From Massilia sp. 9096 (GTDB taxonomy: Bacteria; Pseudomonadota; Gammaproteobacteria; Burkholderiales; Burkholderiaceae_D), in contig NZ_JQNN01000001.1 in the NCBI RefSeq assembly GCF_000745265.1, forward strand, positions 992,001-1,056,000: 64,000 nucleotides of DNA, read 5' to 3'. The notes beneath the pieces are model-generated. The model was not told the DNA's origin, ran no database searches, and saw only the letters and a program-made list of their open reading frames with translations. This document shows, one piece after another, positions 18,067-27,037 of the stretch (its first letter is position 1; every line of letters begins with the position of its first letter). Position numbers and translations under genes: made by a program.

Positions 18067-18513
18067 TTACGACGGCGCAGGCGCGCCCACCAGCGCGCTC
18101 ATGTAGGCGTCGAGGAACTCCTGCGGCATGCGCCGCGGCCTGCCGCTCGAGAGTTCGATGCACACGAGGTCCCAGCGTCCGCGCAGCACGGTTGCGCCAT
18201 CGCGTTCGCGCACCAGCTGGAAGCGCCGCTCCATCGCCAGCTTGCCGTCGCCGGCGACCAGCCAGGTGCCCAGCAGCAGCGCCTCGTCCTGCGCGGTCGG
18301 CAGGATGTAGTCGTATTCGCCGCGCCGGATCGCCATCGCGCGGTCGAGGCGCCGGTAGTCTTCCAGCGACAGGCCCAGCGCTTCCGAGTGCGCCCAGCCG
18401 GCTTGTTCGCACCAGCGTACGTAGACCGCGTTGTTGGTATGGTTCAGTCCATCGATGTCGGCCGCCTGCGGGGTGCGCGCCAGGGTGAAGGGGTGCGGGT
18501 AATCCCAGTCCAA
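18067..18513 (-). CDS. Hotdog-fold acyl-CoA thioesterase (4HBT family)
   Basis: A 148-residue thioesterase-like protein. The motif D-I-D-G-L-N-H-T-N-N-A-V-Y-V-R-W-C-E near residues 19-36 is the active-site helix region of the 4-hydroxybenzoyl-CoA/YbgC group, with the conserved Asp. AAGGA lies ten bases before the ATG and a TACAAT-like -10 box is upstream. It converges on the coumaroyl-CoA ligase gene. It could hydrolyse aromatic acyl-CoA, including coumaroyl-CoA, but the proximity may be chance; other members act on short fatty acyl-CoAs. Confidence 0.82.
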   Translation of the reverse strand: MDWDYPHPFTLARTPQAADIDGLNHTNNAVYVRWCEQAGWAHSEALGLSLEDYRRLDRAMAIRRGEYDYILPTAQDEALLLGTWLVAGDGKLAMERRFQLVRERDGATVLRGRWDLVCIELSSGRPRRMPQEFLDAYMSALVGAPAPS

Positions 18514-18576
18514 AACATGTCCTTGATGTGAGCTCGGGCGCCGCTATTGTACTGCCGGCTCCGCGGCCGCGCGTCC

Positions 18577-19278
18577 TCACGCCAGCTCCAGCAGCAGGGG
18601 CTGGTGGTCCGAACCGCCGGCGCCGCCGTCGACGCGCACGCTGCGCACGCAGCCGGCCAGGTCGGCGCTGACGAAGGCGTAGTCGAAGGTGAACGGCCTC
18701 GCGCCGGGCGAATGGTCGTGCAGGCCGACGGTCGGGGGGTGGGCGCGGCCGGGCTGGGCCACGCGCCAGGCGTCGCGCCAGGCCGGCGTGCCGTCGCCGT
18801 AGTCGGCCAGCAGGCGGGTGTAGGCGCTCGAGTCGGGCAGCATGTTGAAGTCGCCGACAAGCACCGCCGCGGACGGCCGCGCGATGTTGGCGAACGGGCC
18901 GGGCGCGCCAGGGCGCGGCGCGCGCGCGTGGGCGCATGCTTCCGCGTGCAGCGCGCGCAGGCGCTCGACCTGGGCCAGGCGCTGGCGCGTCGAGAAGAAT
19001 TCGAGGTGCGTGTTAATAATGCGCAGCATGCCCAGCGGCGTCTCCAGCGTCACCTCGAGCGCGCAGCGCGGCATGCTCATCACCTCGGGGTCGGCCGGCC
19101 AGGGCAGGCTGTGGCGCAGTACCTGCAGCACCGGATGGCGCGTAAACAGCATGGCGCCGACGCGGCGTGGCGCACCGTCGGCGTCGGGCGCGTCGAGCGC
19201 GATCGCGGACACGGCCTGGCAGTCGGCCAGCCGCCGCGCCAGGCCGGCGAACTGGTCGCCGCCGGGGCGCTTGAGCAT
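18577..19278 (-). CDS. Endonuclease/exonuclease/phosphatase-fold protein, N-terminally truncated
   Basis: A 233-residue member of the EEP superfamily (DNase I/Mg-dependent phosphoesterase fold). The middle and C-terminal motifs are intact: INTHLEFFS, VLVGDFNMLPDS, FDYAFVS and the catalytic GGSDHQPLLLEL. The usual first 60-70 residues, with the Asn of the NI motif and the metal-binding Glu of LQE, are missing, because an in-frame TGA lies just upstream of the ATG. That ATG has a good AAGGA site, so a shortened product may be made, but it should lack metal binding. I read it as a decayed or truncated gene. Confidence 0.7.
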   Translation of the reverse strand: MLKRPGGDQFAGLARRLADCQAVSAIALDAPDADGAPRRVGAMLFTRHPVLQVLRHSLPWPADPEVMSMPRCALEVTLETPLGMLRIINTHLEFFSTRQRLAQVERLRALHAEACAHARAPRPGAPGPFANIARPSAAVLVGDFNMLPDSSAYTRLLADYGDGTPAWRDAWRVAQPGRAHPPTVGLHDHSPGARPFTFDYAFVSADLAGCVRSVRVDGGAGGSDHQPLLLELA

Positions 19279-19513
19279 GGCCGTCCTTTTCGAAAGTGCT
19301 CAGGCTAGCGGCCGAACGTGCGCGTGGACTGATCCAGCTCAGGTGTGTTCGGCGTGCGACGCCGGTCCTGGCCGGCGTTCGGCCTGGGTCAAACCTCGAG
19401 CGGAACGGCTGAACCGATCTCCGGCCGCGCCGTCAGATGGATGGAGAGGCGGCAGCAACGCACCAGCAACGCAGCAGGCGCGTCGATGGCATGAAGCGAT
19501 CGAAGAGCGCGGT

Positions 19514-20332
19514 TCATTCTTCCTGCTTCCATTGCGCGGAACCGGGACAGGGAACCGAGCCGGCATCGTTGGCGCCGCGGACGCTCAGCACGCCGAGGCT
19601 GGGGTCCACGCCACCGGCGACGCTGCCGGTGCGGTAGCACGCGATCCGGCCGCCAACGCGCCGGCGGTAGATCACGACGCCGTCCGGTGAGGTATAGCTG
19701 TCCAGGTGGGCGCTCATCGATCGATCGACGTGGGCAGCCTCGAGGCCGCGCTGGAAGCGCGCCCACGGCGTGTCGGCTTCGGTCGGGACACCTGACTTGC
19801 CACCGCGCAGTTCACGGTCGATACCGCCAGCCTGGCGCCGGCCCAGGCTGGCGGTAAAGCCGCTATCGGCTGACGCTGATGCCGGCGCAGGGCTGTCGCC
19901 GGGCTGGCCAGGGCCTGGGGCGGCGGCGGGATCGGACGCGCTCCCCTGGATGCGCTCCTCGGCGCCGGCCGGCGGCGCAGGCGCGCCAGGCAGGGCGCCG
20001 GATGGTGCAGCGGGGGTGGGTTGCGCTGACGGGACATACAGCGGCGGCAGGGTCTGCGGCCGGACGGCTGGCGCGTGCCCGCCAGCGTCGCCGGCAGCCG
20101 GCGCGACGCCTGGACGCCGCGGCGTGAGCGGTGATGCGGGTGCGGGTGCGGGCGCGCGGACCGCATCACTCGGACGCAGCAGGATGGTCACCACGGCCGG
20201 CGTGTCGGTGGGACGCGGCGGCCGCGCCGGACGTTGCTGCAGCCAGCACCAGGCGGCCAGCAGGTGCAGGCCGACCGTGAGCGCAAGCGCGAAGCGGCTG
20301 CGGCGCGCGTGCGCATACGCGTCCGCGCGCAC
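19514..20332 (-). CDS. Proline-rich single-pass membrane protein, function unknown
   Basis: A 272-residue protein starting at GTG. It has a short basic N-terminus, one membrane segment (FALALTVGLHLLAAWCWL, about 14-31), a long Pro/Ala-rich linker (about 36-160) and a C-terminal part with SYTSPDGVVIYRRRVGGRIACYRTGS. The layout resembles TonB-like or energy-transducing bridging proteins that span the periplasm, but no TonB C-terminal motif was recognised. It lies downstream of the M1 aminopeptidase on the same strand (84-base gap) and may share its transcript. Confidence 0.65.
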   Translation of the reverse strand: MRADAYAHARRSRFALALTVGLHLLAAWCWLQQRPARPPRPTDTPAVVTILLRPSDAVRAPAPAPASPLTPRRPGVAPAAGDAGGHAPAVRPQTLPPLYVPSAQPTPAAPSGALPGAPAPPAGAEERIQGSASDPAAAPGPGQPGDSPAPASASADSGFTASLGRRQAGGIDRELRGGKSGVPTEADTPWARFQRGLEAAHVDRSMSAHLDSYTSPDGVVIYRRRVGGRIACYRTGSVAGGVDPSLGVLSVRGANDAGSVPCPGSAQWKQEE

Positions 20333-20416
20333 ACGGCGCGGCGCCTGCGCTCATGCCTCGACTCGCACGGGTTGTACGGGCGCTCGGCAGGCCATCGGCG
20401 GGCGGTCAGCGGGCGG

Positions 20417-23065
20417 TCACCGAGCCGTCATCGCCTGGCGGATCGCCACGCAGCGCTGCGATTCCTGCAGCGTGTCGAGCAGGGCGCGCCGGGTGCCCGC
20501 GGACAGGTCGGTCAGCTTGTCGCTGGCGGCTTGCAGGCGCTTGACGTCGTCAGCGGTGCAGCCGCCCGGGATCAGGCTGGGGCCGTAGGCGCGCATGTAG
20601 ACCGGGCCAGCGGCCTTGTCGAGTTCCGGCAGCTTGGCCAGGCGCTGGTCCGCGGTTTGTTCCGCCAGGCGGCCCTGTTCGGACGGGTACAGGCTGCCCA
20701 TCGCGGTGCGCAGCTTCGAGAACGGCAGCTTGGTCTGCAGGTCGAACAGCGTGTCCAGCCACTGGCGCTTGACGGCCGGGTCGGGACGGGCGACGGTGGC
20801 GGCGAGTGCGGCGGCCTGGCCGCTGTCGGACTTGTCGCGCGCCTGTTCGGCGTCGATCAGGGCGTTCGCGCCCGGGTAGTCGAAGCGGTTCAGACGCTGG
20901 ACGATGGCCCAGCGCAGGTCCTGGTTGATCGCCAGGCCGTCGACTTTCTCGCGGCCATCGAGCAAGCCGGCGAGGCGGTCCAGGTCGGCGCGTTCGCTGG
21001 CCAGGCCAATGTAGGTGGTGAACCAGCGGCGCTGGAAGTTGTCATCGCCCTTGGCAGCCTGCACACCCTTCCAGGCCATGTCGGCCAGCTGGCGCGTGGC
21101 CTGGCGGTTGTAGGTGGCGCCCGGGTCGATCTGGTCGAGGGTGTGCTTGGAGGCGGCGACCTTGCCCAGCACGTCGCCGAGCAGCGTGTAATCCTTCTCT
21201 TGCGGTGCGTTGGCGAGCACGGTCGAGATGAAGTCGTTCAGGGGCAGCTTGGCCTCGCGCACGCCGTCCCACAGGCCTTGCCACAGCATCGCGCGCAGCA
21301 GCGGATCCGGCACGCCGGCCAGGTGCTGGCGCGCGCTGTCGAACGAGCGGCCGTCGAGTTGCACCTTGACGTAGCCCCAGTCGTCGTAGTTCGGGTACAC
21401 CAGGTCGGGGCAGGACGCGCCGACCATGCCCGGTACGGCCGTGTCGGCGCCCTTGTAGGTGATGGCGACCGTGCGGTCGACGCGGTAGGCGTCGCCGTTC
21501 AGGCGCAGCGCCGCCACCTGCACGCGCTGCTCGCGCAGGGTCGGGAAGGCGGACGGGGCGCTCTGCTTGAGGTGGAAAGCGGCGATCTTGCCGGCCCTGC
21601 AGCTGTACTCGGCGGCGATGGTGTTCACGCCCGGCTGATACAGCCATTCACGGGTCCAGCCGGACAGGTCGCGGTGCGCGGCCTGGCCCAGGCTGCCGAT
21701 GAAGTCGTCGAGCTTCGCATTGCGGTACTGGTACTTGACCAGGTAGTCGTGCACGCCTTTGCGGAACACGTCTTCGCCCAGCAGGTGGCGCAGCTGCACC
21801 AGGGTCGAAGCGCCTTTCGAGTAGGTGATGGCGTCGATGTTGTCGAAGGCGTTCTGGGTCGACGGCACCGGCACCTCGATCGGGTGCGTCGTGCTGCGCG
21901 AATCCTGTTCGTAAGCGGCCTGCTTGCCTTGCGAGTAAAAGGCGCGCCAGGCATCCTTGAACTCGGTCGCCTCGGCGGTCGCGAGCGTGCCCATGAAGGA
22001 GGCGAAGCTTTCGTTCAGCCACAGGCCGTTCCACCACTGCATGGTGACCAGGTCGCCGAACCACTGGTGCGCCATCTCGTGCATGATGACGCCGGCCAGA
22101 CGTGCGCGCTGCTCGGCCGTCATCTCGGCCTTGTACATGAAGCCGCGCTCGGCAAAGGTGATCGCGCCGGCGTTTTCCATCGCGCCGTACAGGAAGTCGG
22201 GCACCAGCACCTGGTCGTACTTGCCGAACTGGTACGGAATGCCGAAGTACTCGTCGAAGAAGCTCAACCCGGCCTTGGTGTACTTGAACCATTCGTCGGG
22301 ATGGATCTGCGAAGCCACCGACTGGCGCGCGAACAGGCGCATCGGGTATTTGCCGCTGTTGTCTTCCCACTTCTTGTAGGGGCCGGCGTGCATCGAGAAG
22401 TTGTAGGGGCTGAGCTTCTTGGTGGTCGGGAAGGTCCAGCGCCGGCCCTCGGTGCAGGGCGCGACGTTGGCTTCGCGCGTGCTCGAGATCACTTCCCAAT
22501 CCGCTGGCGCGACCACGTTCAACTGGTAGGTCGCCTTCAGGTCGGGCTGGTCGAATACGGCGAACATCTGGTGCGCGGCCGCCGGCTCGAAGTGCGAATA
22601 GGTGTAGACGCGGCCGTCGACCGGGTCGACCATGCGGTGCAGGCCTTCGCCGTTGGTGCTGTGCGGACGTTCGTAGGCGACCACGACCGTGTTGCGGCCC
22701 TTGGCCAGGCTGGCTGCCGGAAGGGTGATGAACCAGCCGTTGTATTGCGGCGCAACCGCCTTGCCGTTGACGGTGAGCGACTTGATCGTGGCCTTGTCCA
22801 GGTCGACGGTCAAGGGCGTGGACGCATCGTTCAGGTCGAAGCGCAGCGTCGTCGTACCGCTGAAGGTGGGCGCGCCGCTCAATACGAAGTCGAGCTGGTA
22901 GGCGACGTTCGACACGCGCGCAGCCCGGGCCGCCGCGTCCGCTTGCGACAGGAAGGCATTTTCCGCGCGCGCGGCGGGCGCGGCGGCGGCATCGATGGTC
23001 GGGAGCGAGAGCGCCAGCGCGGCGGCGGCGGCGAGCGGAATCAGGCGGGGCAGGCGAGTCTTCAC
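20417..23065 (-). CDS. M1-family metallo-aminopeptidase, exported
   Basis: An 882-residue zinc aminopeptidase. The zinc motif HEMAH-x18-E has His329, His333 and Glu352, and the substrate-binding GAMEN is at 294-298. The N-terminus has a signal peptide (LIPLAAAAALALSLPTIDAAAA), so it should act in the periplasm or outside the cell, unlike cytoplasmic PepN. A GTG start at 23065 with AAGGA six bases upstream is chosen over the ATG at 23113, which would place 16 residues before the signal. A C-terminal ERAP1-like helical region occupies the last 350 residues. Confidence 0.93.
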   Translation of the reverse strand: MKTRLPRLIPLAAAAALALSLPTIDAAAAPAARAENAFLSQADAAARAARVSNVAYQLDFVLSGAPTFSGTTTLRFDLNDASTPLTVDLDKATIKSLTVNGKAVAPQYNGWFITLPAASLAKGRNTVVVAYERPHSTNGEGLHRMVDPVDGRVYTYSHFEPAAAHQMFAVFDQPDLKATYQLNVVAPADWEVISSTREANVAPCTEGRRWTFPTTKKLSPYNFSMHAGPYKKWEDNSGKYPMRLFARQSVASQIHPDEWFKYTKAGLSFFDEYFGIPYQFGKYDQVLVPDFLYGAMENAGAITFAERGFMYKAEMTAEQRARLAGVIMHEMAHQWFGDLVTMQWWNGLWLNESFASFMGTLATAEATEFKDAWRAFYSQGKQAAYEQDSRSTTHPIEVPVPSTQNAFDNIDAITYSKGASTLVQLRHLLGEDVFRKGVHDYLVKYQYRNAKLDDFIGSLGQAAHRDLSGWTREWLYQPGVNTIAAEYSCRAGKIAAFHLKQSAPSAFPTLREQRVQVAALRLNGDAYRVDRTVAITYKGADTAVPGMVGASCPDLVYPNYDDWGYVKVQLDGRSFDSARQHLAGVPDPLLRAMLWQGLWDGVREAKLPLNDFISTVLANAPQEKDYTLLGDVLGKVAASKHTLDQIDPGATYNRQATRQLADMAWKGVQAAKGDDNFQRRWFTTYIGLASERADLDRLAGLLDGREKVDGLAINQDLRWAIVQRLNRFDYPGANALIDAEQARDKSDSGQAAALAATVARPDPAVKRQWLDTLFDLQTKLPFSKLRTAMGSLYPSEQGRLAEQTADQRLAKLPELDKAAGPVYMRAYGPSLIPGGCTADDVKRLQAASDKLTDLSAGTRRALLDTLQESQRCVAIRQAMTAR

Positions 23066-23340
23066 GGAGATCCTTGCAGATTGGCGACAGTATGAAGCGT
23101 GCAAGAATAGCATGGAGGCAACGAAATATTGCCTCGGAAAACGGCCTTCCGGACGATTTTTTGCTGGAAACCCTCAAAACCCGGAACGCCAGGCGGATCG
23201 ACCTATGCATGCCCCTGGCGGTTCGGGAGGTGATTCAGGGCGCACGGACCAGGCCCGGATGCCGGCGCGTCCGCAAGGCGAAGCGGAGGCGCGGCCGACG
23301 CGCCCGGGCAGGCGCGTCGGCGCATCGATGATCGCGCGGA

Positions 23341-24405
23341 TCAGACGTTCGCTTGCAGCGCCGGATAGTCGATGTAGCCTTCCGGCGTCGGCGCGTAGAA
23401 GGTGGCCGGGCGCGGCTCGTTGAGCGGCGCGTTCTGCTTGAGGCGGGCCGGCAGGTCGGGGTTGGCAATGAACCACACGCCCCAGGCGACGGCGTCGGCC
23501 TTGCCGGCAGAGAGCAGCTCCTCGGCGGCTTCCTTGCTCATCTTTTCGTTGGCGATGTACACGCCGCCGAAGATTTCCTTGAGCTGCGGTCCGAGGCTGT
23601 CCGGGCCGATCGCTTCGCGTGCGCAAATGAAGGCGATGTTGCGCTTGCCGAGTTCGCGCGCCACGTAGCCGAAGGTCTCGAGCGGGGTCGAGTCGCCCAT
23701 GTCGTGGGCGTCGCGGCGCGGCGCCAGGTGCATGCCGACGCGGTCGGCGCCCCATACGTCGATGCAGGCGTCGGTGACTTCCAGCATCAGGCGGGCGCGG
23801 TTCTCGATCGAGCCGCCGTAGGCATCGCTGCGCTGGTTGGTCTTGTCCTGCAAGAACTGGTCGAGCAGGTAGCCATTCGCGCCGTGCACTTCGACGCCGT
23901 CGAAGCCGGCTATCCTGGCGTTCTCGGCGCCCTTGCGGTAGGCCGCGACCACCTGCGGGATCTCTTCCAGGGTCAGCGCGCGCGGGGTCTCGTAGTCCTT
24001 GACCGGGCGCACCAGGCTGACATGGCCGGCCGGCTTGATCGCCGACGGGGCGACCGGCAGCTCGCCATTCAGGAAGGACGGGTCGGAGATGCGGCCCACG
24101 TGCCACAGCTGCAGGACGATGCGTCCGCCGGCCTGGTGCACGGCGGCGGTGACCTTTTTCCAGCCTTCGACCTGTTCATCGGACCAGATGCCGGGGGTAT
24201 CGGCGTAACCGACGCCCATCGGGGTGACCGAAGTGGCTTCGGTCAGGATCAGGCCGGCCGAAGCACGCTGTTTGTAGTACTCGACCATCAGGTCGTTCGG
24301 TACGCGGCCTTCGCCGGTGGCGCGTGCACGGGTCAGCGGGGCCATGATGATGCGGTTGGGCAGCTCGAGGGCGCCCACCTTCAGCGGGTCGAACAAAGTA
24401 GTCAT
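23341..24405 (-). CDS. nemA: Old Yellow Enzyme family alkene reductase (NemA-like)
   Basis: A 354-residue FMN-binding TIM barrel of the N-ethylmaleimide/xenobiotic reductase group, which reduces activated C=C bonds and some nitro compounds with NAD(P)H. It begins MTTLFDPLKVGALELPNRI, with VEVHGANGYLLDQFL and NQRSDAYGGSIENR as signatures. The ATG at 24405 has GGAG six bases upstream. The ORF continues to 24459 but that extension lacks a ribosome site. It is divergent from the guanidinium exporter gene. Confidence 0.93.
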   Translation of the reverse strand: MTTLFDPLKVGALELPNRIIMAPLTRARATGEGRVPNDLMVEYYKQRASAGLILTEATSVTPMGVGYADTPGIWSDEQVEGWKKVTAAVHQAGGRIVLQLWHVGRISDPSFLNGELPVAPSAIKPAGHVSLVRPVKDYETPRALTLEEIPQVVAAYRKGAENARIAGFDGVEVHGANGYLLDQFLQDKTNQRSDAYGGSIENRARLMLEVTDACIDVWGADRVGMHLAPRRDAHDMGDSTPLETFGYVARELGKRNIAFICAREAIGPDSLGPQLKEIFGGVYIANEKMSKEAAEELLSAGKADAVAWGVWFIANPDLPARLKQNAPLNEPRPATFYAPTPEGYIDYPALQANV

Positions 24406-24471
24406 CAATACTCCTGTTTTTGTTGATGAATCGACCCTCATCTTAAGGCACGCACGCAAATCCTGCTGGGG

Positions 24472-24500
24472 ACGCCCCGGTTTTACGCGGTGCTATACTT
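24472..24500 (+). promoter_or_regulatory. Probable promoter of the gdx/sugE gene
   Basis: A good -10 box TATACT lies at 24495-24500 with only a weak -35 (GGACGC) 17 bases upstream. Transcription would start near 24507, leaving a leader of about 36 bases. A small GGGG-ACG-CCCC hairpin (24469-24479) overlaps the -35 area and lies upstream of the predicted start. Confidence 0.5.
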
Positions 24501-24542
24501 GCCGCCCTGATTTCGGTGCGTCGTGGGTGCGAGGAGCGTTGC

Positions 24543-24863
24543 ATGAGCTGGTTTTATCTGCTGGTCGCGGGATTGCTGGAAGTGGTATGGGCGGTGGCGC
24601 TGAAATACAGCGCCGGCTTCACGCGCCTGGCGCCGTCCGCCCTGACGCTGGCGGCGATGGCCGGCAGCGTCGGCATGCTCGGCCTGGCCCTGCGCGCGCT
24701 GCCGCTCGGCACCGCCTACGCGGTCTGGACCGGCATTGGCACGGTCGGCACCGCGGTCGCCGGCATGTGGCTGCTGGGCGAACCGGCCGGGACGCTGCGC
24801 CTGCTGTCGATCGCCTTGATCGTGGCCGGCATCGTCGGGCTCAAGCTGCTCAGCCCGCACTGA
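24543..24863 (+). CDS. gdx: Gdx/SugE-type guanidinium exporter, SMR family
   Basis: A 106-residue, four-helix small multidrug resistance protein. The sequence ([20 protein letters not shown], with Glu13 as the essential membrane carboxylate; [18 protein letters not shown]) matches the SugE/Gdx subtype that exports guanidinium in exchange for protons, rather than the EmrE drug-export subtype. The ATG at 24543 has GAGGAG upstream; a GTG at 24516 would add nine unlikely residues. No guanidine riboswitch was recognised in the short leader. Confidence 0.92.
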   Translation: MSWFYLLVAGLLEVVWAVALKYSAGFTRLAPSALTLAAMAGSVGMLGLALRALPLGTAYAVWTGIGTVGTAVAGMWLLGEPAGTLRLLSIALIVAGIVGLKLLSPH

Positions 24864-24867
24864 CTGG

Positions 24868-25743
24868 CTATGGACTGGAGGTGCGCTGGGCGTAGATACG
24901 GTCCAGCTCGCCGCTGGCCTTGAGCCGTTCGAGCGCCGGACCGAGCAGGCGCGCGATGGCCGGATCGGCCTTGCGGCTCACCCAGAAATACGCCGGCTCC
25001 GTACCGATGACGACCGGCAGGATGCGCAGGCGCCCTTCGAACACGTCGCTGCGCAGGTAGTGCTGCATCGTGATCTCGTTCATTTCGACGAAGCGCCCAT
25101 GTCCGGCCAGCACCTTGCGCAGATTGACGCCGTTGTCGTCGGTGGCGTCGTCGATCCGCACCCCGGCCGCCCTTAATGTGCCCACGAACACGCCGCCGCG
25201 CTGGCCGACCACCAGCGCTCCCATGCGCGCCAGCTCCGTCACGCTGCGCACCTCGATGGCATCATCGCTGCGTGCGGCCAGCCGGTGACGCACCACGTAC
25301 ACCGCCGGGCCGACCCGTTCGGCAATCGCCTGACGGCGTTCGGACGCTATCAACGCACATGCGACGTCGACGCTGCCGCCGTCCAGGCCGGCCTCGATGC
25401 CCGGCAGCGAGCGGCTCTGACGATAGCCGGCGAAGCGCAGGCGCGGCTCGATGCGCTCGACCGCCGCAAGAATGTCGGGGCAGATGCCGACCACGCTGTT
25501 GCGCAGGTAGACCCACTTCGGCGCCAGCGCTTCCTGTCCGGCGATCCTGACCTCGAGCGCCCGCGCCTGCGCGTGCACGCGCGCGGGTGCGCAGGCAAGG
25601 GTGCACGCGATCGCACAGGCGAGCGCGCACGCCAGCGCGCCTTCCAGCGCGGATCGCCGGCGGCCACGCCGTGGCGTCGCCTTGGAAACAGGATTGCGCC
25701 GACTCGGCGCGGCAATCGCGTCTGGCTGCATGGGCTCGGTCAT
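24868..25743 (-). CDS. Family 3 periplasmic solute-binding protein
   Basis: A 291-residue protein with a basic N-terminus, a hydrophobic Ala/Cys-rich export segment (about 32-59) and a family 3 (PF00497) binding fold: VGICPDILAAVERIEPRLRF, then VDVACALIASERR and the C-terminal LKASGELDRIYAQ. No ABC permease or ATPase is adjacent, so it may be an orphan sensor or receptor. The start is unusual: a perfect TATAAT lies only a few bases before the ATG. The gene is convergent with gdx (4-base gap). Confidence 0.8.
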   Translation of the reverse strand: MTEPMQPDAIAAPSRRNPVSKATPRRGRRRSALEGALACALACAIACTLACAPARVHAQARALEVRIAGQEALAPKWVYLRNSVVGICPDILAAVERIEPRLRFAGYRQSRSLPGIEAGLDGGSVDVACALIASERRQAIAERVGPAVYVVRHRLAARSDDAIEVRSVTELARMGALVVGQRGGVFVGTLRAAGVRIDDATDDNGVNLRKVLAGHGRFVEMNEITMQHYLRSDVFEGRLRILPVVIGTEPAYFWVSRKADPAIARLLGPALERLKASGELDRIYAQRTSSP

Positions 25744-25748
25744 CGCTC

Positions 25749-25754
25749 ATTATA
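25749..25754 (-). promoter_or_regulatory. TATAAT -10 box directly before the binding-protein ATG
   Basis: A consensus TATAAT on the minus strand lies five bases before the ATG at 25743. A TTCGTG-like -35 sits about 18 bases further upstream. If used, transcription would start at or beside the ATG, giving a leaderless or nearly leaderless mRNA. Confidence 0.45.
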
Positions 25755-25933
25755 AGATGAGCAAAATGATGGCACGAAGTAAAGATGGGCCGCGCACCGA
25801 TGCGGTTCCGCCCGCTGCACCCCAAGGCTGAGGTTCCCGCGCACGTTTGAGCTGTGTCGGGGTCCGAACCTCCCTGCCGCCCAAGATAGGTCCAGCCAGG
25901 CGCAAGGGCCGGGACTCTTTGGGAGAACAGACG

Positions 25934-27037
25934 ATGCCGATGAAAGGAGCGGGCGCCATCCATCCGCCGGGCCCGGCGCCGGCGCGCGCCGCGGGACCCG
26001 ACGCCGCCGATCCGGACGACGGGGCGCAGCCCGTGCTGTCGATCGTCGTGCCGATGTACGACGAACAAGACAACGTGCTGCCGTTGGCCACGCAGGTGCA
26101 GGCCGCGATGGCGGCCTCGCCCTGGCCGTGGGAACTGATCCTGGTCGACGACGGCAGCGGCGACCGCACCGCCGAGCGCATTCGCGAAGCGGTGGCGAGC
26201 AGCCCGGACCGGGTCGCGGCGGTCCTGTTGCGGCGGCGCTTCGGCCAGACCGCGGCCATGCAGGCCGGAATCGACCGTGCGCGCGGCAGCGTGGTCGCGA
26301 CCATGGACGGCGACCTGCAGAACAACCCGCACGACATCGTGCGCATGGTGCGCCGCCTGCTCGACGATGATCTCGACCTGCTGGTCGGCTGGCGGCGCGA
26401 GCGCAAGGACAATTTCTGGCTGCGCCGGCTGCCGTCGCGGCTGGCCAACCGGCTGATCGTGGCGGTCACCGGCATCGACCTGCACGATTACGGCTGCTCC
26501 CTGAAAATCTACCGCGCCGGCGTGCTGCGCGAAGTGCGCCTGTACGGCGAGATGCACCGCTTCATCCCGACCTGGATGGCGACCGTGACCTCGCCCGCGC
26601 GCATCCGCGAGGAAGAAGTCAGCCACTTCCCGCGCGTGCATGGCAGGTCCAAGTACGGGCTGTCGCGCACGCTCAAGGTGCTGCTCGACCTGCTGTCGAT
26701 GTATTTCTTCGTGCGTTTCCGCGCCAGCCCCGGCCACTTCTTCGGGCGCATCGGCCTGGCCTGCGCGGCGCTCGGCCTGGGCGCGCTCGGCTGGCTGGCC
26801 TGGCTCAAGCTGGGCGAGGGCGCAGCGATCGCCAACCGGCCGCTGCTGCTGTTCGGCGTACTGATGATGGTCATTGGCGTGCAGTTCATCTGCACGGGCA
26901 TCGTCACCGAGATGCTGGCGCGGACCTATTTCGAGGCCGGCGGCGCGCGGACCTACCTGGTGCGGGAAACGCTGGGCGCGGGCGTACAGGCCGGCGCACA
27001 CGCCGCGCGCGACGGCCTGAAGGGGGAGCCGCCGTGA
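25934..27037 (+). CDS. Family 2 glycosyltransferase, polyprenyl-phosphate type
   Basis: A 367-residue GT2 enzyme with two C-terminal membrane helices (about 275-300 and 312-336), the layout of ArnC/DPM1-like transferases that load a sugar onto undecaprenyl phosphate. The catalytic core shows LSIVVPMYDEQDNV, LVDDGSGD and the metal-binding MDGDLQNNP. The ATG at 25934 follows GGGAG by eight bases; the frame extends to 25847 without a good site. Its stop overlaps the GTG of the next gene. It probably supplies the lipid-linked sugar used by the following ArnT-like enzyme. Confidence 0.9.
   Translation: MPMKGAGAIHPPGPAPARAAGPDAADPDDGAQPVLSIVVPMYDEQDNVLPLATQVQAAMAASPWPWELILVDDGSGDRTAERIREAVASSPDRVAAVLLRRRFGQTAAMQAGIDRARGSVVATMDGDLQNNPHDIVRMVRRLLDDDLDLLVGWRRERKDNFWLRRLPSRLANRLIVAVTGIDLHDYGCSLKIYRAGVLREVRLYGEMHRFIPTWMATVTSPARIREEEVSHFPRVHGRSKYGLSRTLKVLLDLLSMYFFVRFRASPGHFFGRIGLACAALGLGALGWLAWLKLGEGAAIANRPLLLFGVLMMVIGVQFICTGIVTEMLARTYFEAGGARTYLVRETLGAGVQAGAHAARDGLKGEPP

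Noticed and set aside
16556..18937. Long minus-strand open frame of 793 codons across the CoA ligase and thioesterase
   Set aside because: It is a shadow of high-GC genes: Arg/Ala-rich, no ribosome site, and the plus-strand ligase has clear domain motifs.
20234..23095. 953-codon plus-strand frame opposite the M1 aminopeptidase
   Set aside because: Complement of the peptidase's codon bias; no domain-like sequence, and the opposite strand carries intact zinc motifs.
24469..24479. GGGG-ACG-CCCC hairpin as a guanidine-II (mini-ykkC) riboswitch arm upstream of gdx
   Set aside because: Only one clear arm, its loop does not read ACGR, and it overlaps the predicted promoter rather than the transcribed leader.
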